Source: Anaerolineales bacterium
Lineage (GTDB): Bacteria > Chloroflexota > Anaerolineae > Aggregatilineales > UBA2796
DNA: 64,000 nucleotides
Direction: 5' to 3'
Assembly (NCBI GenBank): GCA_015075625.1
Contig: JABTTZ010000002.1
Span: forward strand, 62,001 to 126,000
A model generated the notes under the pieces. The model saw nothing but the letters and a program-made list of their open reading frames with translations, was not told the DNA's origin and did no database searches. This document shows positions 1-8,896 of the stretch, piece after piece; within the stretch, counting starts at the first letter, position 1; each line of letters opens with the position of its first letter. A program made the position numbers and the translations under genes.

Positions 1-1
1 C

Positions 2-1036
2 GCGGATGGCGTGCTGATCCTCGCCCCTGATGAACGGATTGTCCGCTTCAACCGTGCGTTGGAACGGATCACCGGTTGGCAGATGGCGGATGCCTTAGGG
101 CGCTTGCATGAGACGGTCATTGCCTGGGAGCGCATCGAACACGGGCTACCCCTCAGCGAGGCATTGCAGACAGGGTATTTCAAACACGGCGATGACACCC
201 TCTATGTCGAGGGCGATATTCTCCGCCCAGACGGATCGCGGATCAGCCTCGGTGTCACCTATGCCGCCTTGTATGGCGAGGATGGCGGGCTGCTCAATCT
301 GGTGGCAAACGTCCGTGATATTACCCATTGGCGGCGGGCGCAAGAGGCGAAAAATACCTTCATCTCGATCATCTCCCACGAATTGAAAACCCCCGTCGCC
401 CTGATCAAAGGCTACGCCAACACGCTGCGCCGCGACGACGCTACATGGGACAAAGCGACCATCCGCGAGGGGTTGGCGGTCATCGAAGATGAGACAGATC
501 GCCTGACCGAGTTAATTGAGAATCTGCTCACCGCGTCAAAGTTGCAGGCAGAGGGGATGCGCCTGACGCATATTGACAGCGTGAATCTCCCCGCAGTGGC
601 GGCACGCAGCGTAGAACGCTTTCGCACCCAAACACATCACCACACCCTGATTTTGGACTTTCCCCCACACTACCCCTCTGTGCCGGGGGATGAAGGGCGC
701 TTGCGGCAGGTCATTGATAACCTTGTTAGCAATGCGATCAAGTATTCCCCTAAGGGGGGTGAGATTCGCCTGACGGGGAAGGTTGAGGGAGATATGGTCA
801 CTCTCGCCATCAGCGATCAGGGTGTGGGCATCCCTGCCGATGAGCGAGACCATATTTTCGAGCCGTTTTATCGCGTAGACGATACCCTTACCCGCCAAAC
901 GCAAGGGACTGGCTTAGGGCTTTACCTTGCCCAAGCAGTGGTGAAGGCACACGGCGGCACAATCAGCGTCGAGAGCAAACCGGAGCGCGGGTCAACCTTC
1001 ACCATCCGCCTCCCCCGCGAAGTTACCGAAAGCTAA
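2..1036 (+). CDS. PAS-domain sensor histidine kinase, 5' end cut by window
   Basis: The reading frame is open from the first bases, so the start lies outside the window; a GTG at 11 is only an internal codon. A PAS domain (DGVLILAPDERIVRFN to about residue 110) is followed by a HisKA dimerisation domain with the phospho-acceptor His in FISIISHELKTP, then a HATPase domain with N box (NLVSNAIKYSP), G1 (DQGVGIP), F box (FEPFYR) and G2 (GTGLGL). No membrane segment is visible in the part present. It should autophosphorylate and pass phosphate to a response regulator, none of which is adjacent downstream. The signal is unknown. The next gene begins 19 bp later and may be co-transcribed. Confidence 0.9.
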   Translation, partial: ADGVLILAPDERIVRFNRALERITGWQMADALGRLHETVIAWERIEHGLPLSEALQTGYFKHGDDTLYVEGDILRPDGSRISLGVTYAALYGEDGGLLNLVANVRDITHWRRAQEAKNTFISIISHELKTPVALIKGYANTLRRDDATWDKATIREGLAVIEDETDRLTELIENLLTASKLQAEGMRLTHIDSVNLPAVAARSVERFRTQTHHHTLILDFPPHYPSVPGDEGRLRQVIDNLVSNAIKYSPKGGEIRLTGKVEGDMVTLAISDQGVGIPADERDHIFEPFYRVDDTLTRQTQGTGLGLYLAQAVVKAHGGTISVESKPERGSTFTIRLPREVTES

Positions 1037-1055
1037 GGAAAGAGATACACTCCCT

Positions 1056-2528
1056 ATGAATCCTCGTGGCGTGCCGCAAGTACAAGTGAAATGCCCCAAC
1101 TGTGGGCAGCCCTTCGCTACCTCCCTAGAGCAAGTGATTGATGGCGGGCGCGACCCCAACGGCAAGGCGCGGCTGCTTTCTGGGCGGGTGAATGTCGCCC
1201 AATGTCCGGCGTGCGGGGTTGATTTTCGCTTGTCAACGCCGCTGCTCTATCATGATGCCCGCAAGGAACTGCTGATCACCTACATCCCGATGGAATTGGG
1301 AATGCCCCGCGACGAGCAAGAACGGCTCATCGGGCAGATGCAGCAGGCGATCACGCAGAGCCTTCCCCAAGAGCAGCGCAAGGGCTATTTGCTCATGCCC
1401 AAAAATGCGCTCACCCTTCAGGGGATGCTTGATACCATCCTTGAAGCGGATGGAATCACGAAAGAAGTCCTTGAAGCGCGGCGGGCAAAGCTGGCGCTGG
1501 CAGAGCAGTTCCTCCAAGCACCGGAGGATAATTTTGATGCGCTTGTCCAAGAACACGACGATGCCCTTGATGAAGAATTCTTCATGATGCTCACCGCATC
1601 GGGCGAGGCGGCGTTGGCGGGCGGGCGGCAGGATGTAGCCGGACAAATTTTGGGGCTGCGCCAGAAACTTCTGGAACGGGCGACCATCGGGCAGACGCTG
1701 CTTGCCAATGCCAAACAGCAGGAGCAGGTAATTGCCGAAGTTGGGGCGATTCTAGATACCTTAGGGGGGACACCAACCCGTGACGACATTGTGAATGTCT
1801 TGATTCGGGTTGGGCAAGAGAAAGGCTTAGAGGCGCTCCCCATTGCTATCAGCATGATGCGCCCCGCCCTTGATTACAACGTGTTCATGCTCCTTGCGCG
1901 GCGGATTGAAGAAGCCCCCGACGCAGAGAAGGCAGCACTCACCGAAATACGCGATCTCGCTGTGCGCATCACCCAAGAGATTGACCAGCAGAGTCAGCAG
2001 GTGGCGGGGCAGGCGGTTCAGGTCTTGCAGGCAATTGTCGATAGCGACGATCTGGACGCGGCGTTGGAGCAGTATGCTGAAGTCATTGATGATACATTTC
2101 TCGCCGTCCTGACAGCAAACATGGATAACGCTGCCCAACGGGGTAACCAAGCAGCATTGGCAAAGCTGGAAGCGATCTATGGGCGGATCATGGACATGAT
2201 GCAAGAAAACGCCCCACCCCCGCTGCGGTTGATCAACGAGGCGATGCGTGCGCCAGACCTCCCCACCGCCGAGGGAATTATTCGGGCGCGGGCGGCAGAA
2301 TTCGGCACAGAACTGCCCGATCTCTTTGAGGTGCTGATCGCTGAACTGATGCCACAAGGGGAGACGCCCGTCTTGGAGCGTCTACGGGCGCTGAAGGCGG
2401 CGGCGGTGAGCGCCTTAAACGGCGGGACGGGCGGTGCGTCTGCGATGCCGCTTAGTGGGGATCAGGGTGAGGAAACCAGCAAGGGCGGCATCATCCTTCC
2501 CTTCACACGGAATCGCCCGAAAAAGTAA
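1056..2528 (+). CDS. CpXC-domain protein
   Basis: The 490-residue protein opens with two CPxC pairs (CPNCGQ near residue 13 and CPACG near 50), the spacing expected of the CpXC zinc-ribbon-like domain, followed by the typical segment ending LITYIPMEL. The rest (about 130-470) is predicted helical, rich in Ala, Glu and Leu, with no catalytic motif I recognise. An AAGGAAAGAG ribosome site precedes the ATG. The function of CpXC proteins is not established; metal binding is inferred from the cysteines. It follows the sensor kinase closely and converges on the next gene with only 37 bp between. Confidence 0.75.
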   Translation: MNPRGVPQVQVKCPNCGQPFATSLEQVIDGGRDPNGKARLLSGRVNVAQCPACGVDFRLSTPLLYHDARKELLITYIPMELGMPRDEQERLIGQMQQAITQSLPQEQRKGYLLMPKNALTLQGMLDTILEADGITKEVLEARRAKLALAEQFLQAPEDNFDALVQEHDDALDEEFFMMLTASGEAALAGGRQDVAGQILGLRQKLLERATIGQTLLANAKQQEQVIAEVGAILDTLGGTPTRDDIVNVLIRVGQEKGLEALPIAISMMRPALDYNVFMLLARRIEEAPDAEKAALTEIRDLAVRITQEIDQQSQQVAGQAVQVLQAIVDSDDLDAALEQYAEVIDDTFLAVLTANMDNAAQRGNQAALAKLEAIYGRIMDMMQENAPPPLRLINEAMRAPDLPTAEGIIRARAAEFGTELPDLFEVLIAELMPQGETPVLERLRALKAAAVSALNGGTGGASAMPLSGDQGEETSKGGIILPFTRNRPKK

Positions 2529-2565
2529 GGTGTGTAGGGGGTGAGGGGCGACATCCGCCCACCCT

Positions 2566-3174
2566 CTACCGCTTTTGCGGGGGGAGACGATAGAGAAACC
2601 AGAACGGCTCAGGGGGATATGCCCCCACAACCCGCTCATCCCAGATGAACCAATCAACCTGATCGGCAGCGCGGCGAATGCGGTTATCAACGTTCGCCAG
2701 CGTTCCGGTTAACTCCTCGTCCCATTTCCCAAGCCGCTCTAGGTCATCCTTTAGCCATTCAATCATGACCCGCTTTTCCATTGCCGAAGGGTAATTTTCG
2801 CGGGCAAGGCGAGGGTTTTCCTCTGCCTCGGCAAGGAACTGCCCCAATGCCGTTAGGCGAGATTTCACCTCGTGCAGCAGTTTTCCCTCGTAATGAAATG
2901 CCCATTCCTTGCGTTGCCCTTCAAAGACCTGCACTGCTTTCTCTAAAGCAAGGGCTTGGGCGGGCGCAAGGCGCTCCCGAAGGGCGTTCAGCCGGTGCAG
3001 CCGCATGAGCAGACTGCCCATCGTCAGTTTGGGCATTGTGTTGTTGCCCAATTCCCCGTAGAGTTCCGTCCCGTAGAGGTAATGTTTAAGCGTCTCAGGC
3101 TCGGTCATTGCCTCCACCGCTCGTAAATCACGGGTGAGATCGACATCAAATAGGGGCTTGGCGGGTGCGCCCAT
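2566..3174 (-). CDS. Conserved-looking hypothetical protein, helical
   Basis: I do not recognise this 202-residue protein. It is soluble, charged and predicted mostly alpha-helical, with no signal peptide or membrane segment; the C-terminus is aromatic-rich (QVDWFIWDERVV, PEPFWFLYRLP). The ATG is preceded by GAGG seven bases upstream. It lies 30 bp downstream of the other minus-strand unknown gene, so the two probably form a small operon. Good ribosome site, codon use like its neighbours and tight spacing support a real gene. Confidence 0.7.
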   Translation of the reverse strand: MGAPAKPLFDVDLTRDLRAVEAMTEPETLKHYLYGTELYGELGNNTMPKLTMGSLLMRLHRLNALRERLAPAQALALEKAVQVFEGQRKEWAFHYEGKLLHEVKSRLTALGQFLAEAEENPRLARENYPSAMEKRVMIEWLKDDLERLGKWDEELTGTLANVDNRIRRAADQVDWFIWDERVVGAYPPEPFWFLYRLPPQKR

Positions 3175-3204
3175 AAGTATACCTCTGGCTAGTTCTCTCG
3201 CCGT

Positions 3205-3606
3205 TTATCGCGCTTTGTAGCGTTTGACATTGGTGAAAGTGGGGTTGCCTTTGATCGCCTCGTAGCGCTTTTCGCCCTCTTCGCGCCACCATTCCACTAC
3301 ATAGACGCCTTCGGTGTTCGTGTAGCCAAAGGTGGGCAAAAATTGGAGCATTTGGGCAAAACCGGCAATCAGGGTTTGGTTTTCCTTATCGGCGGAAACC
3401 TTCAGCCACACATTTGGCTGCCATTCAAGCCCAATCGTCATGCCGTTCCATACCCCTTCCATAAGGAAGGGCGGTTCAGCGCGGACGCAATCAAGGTAGA
3501 TCGACCCAAAGCGCATTGCCCAAAGGTTTTGGTTCACCCGCTCCTCAATGTAATAGGGGCGGTGTTCTGGCTCGTTGTAAAACCATGTGCGGGAATTCGT
3601 CGTCAT
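3205..3606 (-). CDS. Hypothetical protein
   Basis: This 133-residue protein is unrecognised. It is rich in Trp, Tyr and Phe (for example VYVVEWWREEGEKRYEA) and looks like a compact mixed or beta-rich domain without signal or membrane segment. A purine-rich stretch (GGAG and AAGGGC) precedes the ATG. It is the first gene of a likely two-gene minus-strand unit with the 202-residue protein 30 bp downstream. No function can be assigned. Confidence 0.68.
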   Translation of the reverse strand: MTTNSRTWFYNEPEHRPYYIEERVNQNLWAMRFGSIYLDCVRAEPPFLMEGVWNGMTIGLEWQPNVWLKVSADKENQTLIAGFAQMLQFLPTFGYTNTEGVYVVEWWREEGEKRYEAIKGNPTFTNVKRYKAR

Positions 3607-3752
3607 GCCCTTGTCTCCGGGATGTGTTCTCAGAAATTCGTTCAGGTGTGGGGAAAGTGTATCGCTTTCCCCGCGTTTATGCCATGTTCTGCCATGTGTT
3701 TGTTGTTGCCGTTAGGCGTTAGGGTCTCGTCCTCGTCATAATTTATAGGGCG

Positions 3753-3800
3753 AACCCTCACCCCGTAGCCCTCTCAGCCCACTCGTGGGAGAGGGGGATC
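3753..3800. repeat. REP-like palindrome (CCCTCACCCC / GGGAGAGGGG type)
   Basis: An imperfect inverted repeat beginning AACCCTCACCCC and ending GGGAGAGGGGG lies in the 288-bp gap between an unknown gene and the first P450. Similar GGGAGAGGGGCTAGGGGGTGAGGG blocks recur near 15884-15925, 30380-30405 and 37250-37305, so this is a dispersed intergenic repeat. Nothing else is evident in the gap. Confidence 0.55.
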
Positions 3801-3894
3801 GTTCTTTGAGGGGGAAGGTCTCTCAGACTGCCCCTTTTGATAGATTTGATACATGCTGGGCTGACAGCTTCAACAGCGTAAGCATTAATTCTCT

Positions 3895-5226
3895 CTATTG
3901 TTTTGCGCTCACCCGCATGGCAAAACGATCCCCGGGATTCGGGGCGGGGGTGGACACAATCTGCGCGGTGTGGTTCGGTGGGTCGATGCTCAGATCAGCG
4001 CGGGTGACGATTACCGCCGCCGAGAGCATCAGCAAGGATTCCGCCATCCCCGCGCCGAGGCAGGTATGCGCTCCCAAACTGAAGGGCGTGTAGACATTTG
4101 CCGGCAGCCCGCTAAACGTCCGCTCATGGCGAAATTCATTGGGGGCATAGAAATACTCTGGCAAAAAGTGGGTAACACCGTTCGCCACCATGACATCCGT
4201 CCCAATAGGAATATCGTAACCACCAAACTGAAAAGCCTGCCGTGCGGTGCGCATGGTGATCGGGGCGATCATATACATGCGGAGCGTTTCCAATGCTGCG
4301 CCGTGCAGCGCCTTCAGCGAGCGTAAATCGCCCAGTGTTGGCGTCCCTTGTTGCAGCAGCGCCTCTGCCTCAGAGCGCACGGCGGCAAGGGCGGCGGGGT
4401 GCTTCAGCAAGGCATAGAGCATAAAACTGAGTGTGTTCGCCAGCGTATCCATGCCCGCCACATACGCGCCAATGCCGATCAAGATCAGGTCGTCATTTGT
4501 GTAAGGGTTGCCCTCCCGATCACGGGCATCCAGCGAGAGGTCAACGAGATCGCCGCCCTGTGGGGTTATTCGATGATCATCGATCAGGTGTTGGAGGAAT
4601 TCCCGCGTTTTTGCCCGTGCCGTCAGATAGCGCTTGGAGCGAAGCGTCCAACGGGGCGATGTGCCAAGCATTGTCACGTTGACGATGATCCGTAGAAAAT
4701 CACGGACATAAGGGAAATACGCGCCCAACGCCCGCCCGCCGAGGACGATCCCCAACTGATCGGTGATCAGGTGTTGGATTGCCGCCACAACCGGCACGCG
4801 CCCTCGCGTTGTCCAGCCCTCAACATGCTCACGGGCGATGCTGATCAAGCGTTCAATATGGGGGGTAATTGCCTCTTTTGCATAGCCCGGACGCAAGACT
4901 TTCCGTAAGTGGCGGTGCGGATCATCTTCCATTGCTGGCAAGAATGCGCCATTGCCCATCTCGCGGGCAAAACCGCCGAAAAAGCGCTCCCCTGTAAAGA
5001 GATCATTGCCCTGTTTTGCTAAGAGACGGTTTGCCTCAATGCCCGCAAGGATGGTGTAATCGCGGCTGAGAATGCGTATCCGGTAGATTGCCCCGAAGCG
5101 GTGGTAGTTTTCCACCAAAAAGCGCGTCATATCTCCACGCAGTTTGAGGGCGTTGCCCAGAAGGGGCAGCCCCGGCACAAGGGGGGGACGTTCGGCGGTG
5201 GTTGTGGTGAGCAGGGTATCGGTCAT
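3895..5226 (-). CDS. Cytochrome P450 (first of a tandem pair)
   Basis: The 443-residue protein carries the complete P450 signature set: an I-helix oxygen-binding motif (VAGMDTLANT), the ExxR of the K helix (ETLRM), and the haem-ligand loop FSLGAHTCLGAG with the cysteine thiolate. There is no N-terminal membrane anchor, so it is a soluble bacterial class enzyme that needs separate electron donors; no ferredoxin or reductase gene is nearby. Substrate is unknown. It is a clear paralogue of the next upstream P450 (same heme loop, same PGMPILGNA-like N-terminus), suggesting tandem duplication. A TATAAT hexamer and a 12-bp palindrome lie just upstream of the ATG and could regulate it alone. Confidence 0.92.
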   Translation of the reverse strand: MTDTLLTTTTAERPPLVPGLPLLGNALKLRGDMTRFLVENYHRFGAIYRIRILSRDYTILAGIEANRLLAKQGNDLFTGERFFGGFAREMGNGAFLPAMEDDPHRHLRKVLRPGYAKEAITPHIERLISIAREHVEGWTTRGRVPVVAAIQHLITDQLGIVLGGRALGAYFPYVRDFLRIIVNVTMLGTSPRWTLRSKRYLTARAKTREFLQHLIDDHRITPQGGDLVDLSLDARDREGNPYTNDDLILIGIGAYVAGMDTLANTLSFMLYALLKHPAALAAVRSEAEALLQQGTPTLGDLRSLKALHGAALETLRMYMIAPITMRTARQAFQFGGYDIPIGTDVMVANGVTHFLPEYFYAPNEFRHERTFSGLPANVYTPFSLGAHTCLGAGMAESLLMLSAAVIVTRADLSIDPPNHTAQIVSTPAPNPGDRFAMRVSAKQ

Positions 5227-5268
5227 GGGTAAAGCCTCGTCCTCGGCGCACGAAACAGGATAGTTTGC

Positions 5269-5308
5269 GGTAGAGATAGGGTGTATGCACCTATCTCTAC
5301 CGATTATA
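5269..5308 (-). promoter_or_regulatory. Candidate promoter -10 plus palindromic operator of P450
   Basis: On the minus strand TATAAT (5303-5308) is followed immediately by a perfect 12-bp inverted repeat, GGTAGAGATAGG (5269-5280) with CCTATCTCTACC (5290-5301), spaced by nine bases. No good -35 is seen. A palindrome placed over the expected transcription start is the usual site for a repressor, but a hairpin terminator of the upstream P450 is the alternative; there is no T-tract. Confidence 0.45.
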
Positions 5309-5355
5309 GATCATCACAGCAAGGGTGAGGCACGATGAACCGCAGCAGTTACTCG

Positions 5356-5446
5356 CTCACCTTACGGAGTTGGGTTTATTCACCCCGTATTCATGGAAAG
5401 GGACAGATTGAGGGGACTGGGGGGTGAGGGTCTGTGCATAAGGTGA
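5356..5446. mobile_element. MITE, family 1 (CACCTTAC ends), 8-bp target duplication
   Basis: The element begins CTCACCTTACGGAGTTGGG and ends with the inverse TAAGGTGA. It is flanked by the direct repeat GTTACTCG at 5348-5355 and 5447-5454. The right-hand copy contains the last codons and stop of the second P450, so the element inserted at the 3' end of that gene without disrupting it. A second copy with its own 8-bp duplication lies at 15794-15930. No transposase is encoded. Confidence 0.8.
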
Positions 5447-5447
5447 G

Positions 5448-6797
5448 TTACTCGTTATGCCGCAGTCGCACGACGCGCACATGAAATTTCTGACCCGGAT
5501 TGGGGACGGGAACGCCGATCACTTTCATCTGGAAATCAGCCGGTTCAAGGGCGAGTTCCACCGTGTGGAAAATCGTCGCCAGCGAGAGGGTGATCAAGAC
5601 ATCTGCCAAGCCAGCACCCATGCAAGTGTGCGCTCCCAACCCAAAGGGGGCATAGGTGTATGGTGCGGGAAGGGGACGATCCAGTTTGAAGGTGAATGGA
5701 TCGGGGAAATGCTCTGGGAGGTAGTGCGTCAGCGCAGTGACCATCATGACGCTTGCCCCTTCGGGGATAGATCGCCCGCCAAATTCAAAGGTCTTTATCG
5801 CATGGCGAGGCATGATCGGGGCGACGGGGTAGAGGCGCATCGTTTCCACCACCGCGCCATGCAATGCTTTGAGCGCTCGCAGATCGTGCAGGGTGAACGA
5901 TGCCCGCCCGAACAGATCGTCTACCTCGGCAACAACCTGTTGCAGCACTTCAGGATGTTTTAGAAGGGTGTAGAGCGTGAAACTCGTCGTATGGGCAGCG
6001 GTATCCATTCCGGCGAAGAACGCCCCAAAACCAATCGCGTTCAGATCGCCATCCGAAAGGGGCTTGCCGTCATGCCCAACGGCGTTCAATGCCGTATCGA
6101 TCAGATCGTTTGTTTCGGCGTCATCGCTGCGGTGGCGCTCAAGAAGTTCGCGCATAAACGCCGCAGCGCGTGCTTTTTGCCGTGTGTACATGGGCAGTTT
6201 TAAGATGAACTCCGGCGCACTGCGCATGATTTTGACCATAATCATGTAGCGCAGGGTATCGCGCAGCGCCTCGAAATAGTCGCCAGAAGCTGCTCCCACC
6301 AGTGCCGTCCCCAGTTGGTCGGTGATCACTTTCTGCATGGTGGGGACAACACGGATCACCTCATCGCCTTGCCACGCCCGAATCCGTTGGCGGGTAAGGG
6401 CGGTGAGCGCCTCAAAGCGTGGGGCGATCATCTCCCGTGAATAGGCGGGGCGGAACAGCCTTCGATAGTGGTTATGAACAGCCCCATCCAGGGCTGGAAA
6501 GACCAGCGAACTGCCCATTTCTTTGTTCAACCCACCAAAGAATTCCCGTCCAGAGAGGACATTATCGCCCTCTTTCGCCATAAACTCGTTGGCGGCAAGC
6601 CCACCGAGGATGGTCAATTCGCGGGTGAGGGCGCGAACGCGGAAGATAGCCCCAAGTTTGTGATAGAGTTGGGTGAGAAAAGCGACGGTATCGCCGCCCA
6701 TTTGAATGGCATTGCCGAGGATGGGCATCCCCGGCGCAAGCGTGGGCAGCGGCGCGGCGGTTTCGCCAATGCGCCATCCGGTAAAGACTGTTTCCAT
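5448..6797 (-). CDS. Cytochrome P450 (second of a tandem pair)
   Basis: A soluble P450 of 449 residues from the ATG at 6797. This start is chosen because AAGAAGGTG precedes it and because the next in-frame upstream codons (to 6866) add a sequence unlike the paralogue. Motifs: I helix FAGMDTAAHT, K-helix ETMR, haem loop FGLGAHTCMGAG. It shares most motifs with the downstream P450. Substrate and redox partners are not encoded here. The gene ends inside the target duplication of a MITE. Confidence 0.92.
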   Translation of the reverse strand: METVFTGWRIGETAAPLPTLAPGMPILGNAIQMGGDTVAFLTQLYHKLGAIFRVRALTRELTILGGLAANEFMAKEGDNVLSGREFFGGLNKEMGSSLVFPALDGAVHNHYRRLFRPAYSREMIAPRFEALTALTRQRIRAWQGDEVIRVVPTMQKVITDQLGTALVGAASGDYFEALRDTLRYMIMVKIMRSAPEFILKLPMYTRQKARAAAFMRELLERHRSDDAETNDLIDTALNAVGHDGKPLSDGDLNAIGFGAFFAGMDTAAHTTSFTLYTLLKHPEVLQQVVAEVDDLFGRASFTLHDLRALKALHGAVVETMRLYPVAPIMPRHAIKTFEFGGRSIPEGASVMMVTALTHYLPEHFPDPFTFKLDRPLPAPYTYAPFGLGAHTCMGAGLADVLITLSLATIFHTVELALEPADFQMKVIGVPVPNPGQKFHVRVVRLRHNE

Positions 6798-6890
6798 AAA
6801 ACACCTTCTTATGAGTGCTGCTGAGGTGCAGTGGGGAATTGTAACAGATGGTCGCCGCCACCCCATTCGGCTATTGGCATGAACCCTTGC

Positions 6891-6918
6891 TTGCCAACCA
6901 CGCCCAATACGCTACAAT
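6891..6918 (+). promoter_or_regulatory. Sigma-70-type promoter
   Basis: TTGCCA (6891-6896) and TACAAT (6913-6918) are separated by 16 bp, about 38 bp upstream of the ATG of the glycosidase-fold membrane protein and divergent from the P450 pair. Confidence 0.6.
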
Positions 6919-6955
6919 GGCACACTCGTAAAACGAAGGCTGAACACATAGACCT

Positions 6956-8830
6956 ATGGCGGCAAAACGCAGCGACGAACGCACGCTTCAACGCGCCCAA
7001 CAGCGTGCCGAATTCGCATTCTCCGATTCCCCCAACCCCGCGAACAACCGCCCCCGAAGGCACTTCACCCCTTTGGGAAAATTGACCGCCGCTGCTGCCG
7101 TTCTGATTGCCCTTGTGTTGGTCGGAATCGCCCTGCTTTTGCCGCCTTTTTCAATCTTGAATCGGATTATCCCAAACATTCCCATTCCCGATGGTATCGC
7201 CGCCCTTGATGGGCTACGGATCGAAGGTGGCGGGACGTTTGACGCCCGTCTATTGGCATTGACACGGGCAGAGTTCCTCGGTGAGCCGCTTCCGGCGGAT
7301 ACCCTTCTGCGGCAGGCGCGAACAGCATTCCCCCCTACCTTTACACTGCTCAGCAGCGTTTACCGGATAGCTTTTACCGAATTTAGCTCAGATACCCTGA
7401 CGATCACGCTCGCCGTGCCGCCTGATGCTGGCGACTCCGCCACCCGCGATCTGTATGGGTATGACGCGGCGGCAAAGGCTTGGCGCTTCATTCCCGCGCA
7501 GCAGCATGATGGGGTTGTTGTCGCCACCCGCCCTTCAGCCGAGATGCCCGCCGCCCTCGCCCTTGTTCGTTTGCCGCCGCCGATTCCCACTGTGGCGGTG
7601 ATGATTGAACCCGGTCAGTCGCTTACCCCACAGATTGCCGCTGCTGCAACGGTGATCTACCCTGCTGGTTTAACGCCTATCAGTTCAGGTGGCTTAGGCG
7701 GGGCGCTTCCCGCTGGCGTGGCGGTTGGGGCGGGCTATGCCGTCGCGCCGGTCCTGCGCAATTACGATGCGACGGGAAAGATTGACCCGCTTATAGCAGA
7801 CCGCCTGACGAATCCGGCGTTTGTTCTTGAACACACACGGCGCATTGTCGAACTTGTCCAGACGAATGGCTTCACCGGTGTTGTTTTGGACTATCGGGGG
7901 CTAATTCAGGATCGCCGCGATAAGTTTACCGCCTTTGTGAAGGGACTCAGCCGTGAACTGCACGCCATTGGAGCAACGCTCACCATCGTCATTGCCCCGC
8001 CAACGGTTGATCCCTCTGGACAGAGCGATGCCTATGATTGGGCGGCGCTTGGTGCGGCGGCGGATGGTGTGGGGTGGGTGCTGCCCCTCACACCCTCTCT
8101 GTGGGGGCAAAGGAATACCGTTGACGCCGCCTTTCGGTGGGTGTTAGAGGCGGTAGATAGACGTAAACTTAGCATCGTCCTCAGCGCCCAAACGGTGGAG
8201 ACAAGCGGCTCTGTTCGTACCATACCCTACCGCCAAAGCAGTGACCTTTTGGGGAAAATCAGTATCTCGCCCGGGACAGTCGTCAACCCAGGCAGCACGA
8301 TCACCGTTGGTTTAACAGGAGGAACACCTGAATTCGGGGTGGATGCCAGCGCCGGCGCCCCATACCTACGGCTGACCACCGCCGAAGGGGTTATCACCCG
8401 TTGGATCACCACCGATGCCGCCTTCCGCACACGAATCGCCCGTCTTTTCCCGTATACTTTGGGGGGAGTTTTGATTTCTGATGTGGGGTTGGGCGGAACA
8501 CCGACATGGATCATCGCCGCCCTAAACGATTATCGCTGGAGTGCGGCGGGGGCAAAATTCCTTGTCCCTGTGCCGGAGTCGCCACGCTTACTCTGGACAG
8601 TTCGGGATGGGACAGGTAAAGTGGTAGCAATGCAAGAAAGCGTCCCCAGTTTTAGCATGACCGTCATGGGGGCGCCGGGAACGCTGACCATTAGCGCGGA
8701 ATTCGTGGGCTTAGGCTTGGGCTTAGAAGCGGTGACGGTGAACGTTGTGTTGCCCGCGCCGCCCCCACCCACCGCTACCCCACCGCCTTCCCCCACTCCA
8801 GACAGCACACCGCTGCCGCCGGGGGGATAG
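6956..8830 (+). CDS. Membrane-anchored protein with GH18/YaaH-like barrel
   Basis: This 624-residue protein has a short basic cytoplasmic N-terminus, one membrane segment (about 42-68) and a large exterior part. Residues about 230-500 resemble the chitinase-like (GH18, spore-germination YaaH-type) barrel: NGFTGVVLDYRGL, LTIVIAPPT and GVGWVLPLTPSLWG match its strands. The DxE catalytic end expected after GVxxD is missing (LDYRG instead of a Glu), so hydrolysis is doubtful and glycan binding more likely. The tail is Pro/Thr-rich (PPPTATPPPSPTP). It stands beside another exported glycosidase-fold gene. Assignment of the barrel is by motif pattern only. Confidence 0.7.
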   Translation: MAAKRSDERTLQRAQQRAEFAFSDSPNPANNRPRRHFTPLGKLTAAAAVLIALVLVGIALLLPPFSILNRIIPNIPIPDGIAALDGLRIEGGGTFDARLLALTRAEFLGEPLPADTLLRQARTAFPPTFTLLSSVYRIAFTEFSSDTLTITLAVPPDAGDSATRDLYGYDAAAKAWRFIPAQQHDGVVVATRPSAEMPAALALVRLPPPIPTVAVMIEPGQSLTPQIAAAATVIYPAGLTPISSGGLGGALPAGVAVGAGYAVAPVLRNYDATGKIDPLIADRLTNPAFVLEHTRRIVELVQTNGFTGVVLDYRGLIQDRRDKFTAFVKGLSRELHAIGATLTIVIAPPTVDPSGQSDAYDWAALGAAADGVGWVLPLTPSLWGQRNTVDAAFRWVLEAVDRRKLSIVLSAQTVETSGSVRTIPYRQSSDLLGKISISPGTVVNPGSTITVGLTGGTPEFGVDASAGAPYLRLTTAEGVITRWITTDAAFRTRIARLFPYTLGGVLISDVGLGGTPTWIIAALNDYRWSAAGAKFLVPVPESPRLLWTVRDGTGKVVAMQESVPSFSMTVMGAPGTLTISAEFVGLGLGLEAVTVNVVLPAPPPPTATPPPSPTPDSTPLPPGG

Positions 8831-8896
8831 AAGGTTGGTTTCGCGCCAAAAACAGCGCTTCATCTGAGCTATGCTATGTAGGAAGAAAGAGACAAC

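Noticed and set aside
3895-6797. A biosynthetic cluster built around the P450 pair.
   Set aside because: No terpene, PKS, NRPS or redox-partner genes lie next to them; the PKS is about 24 kb away.
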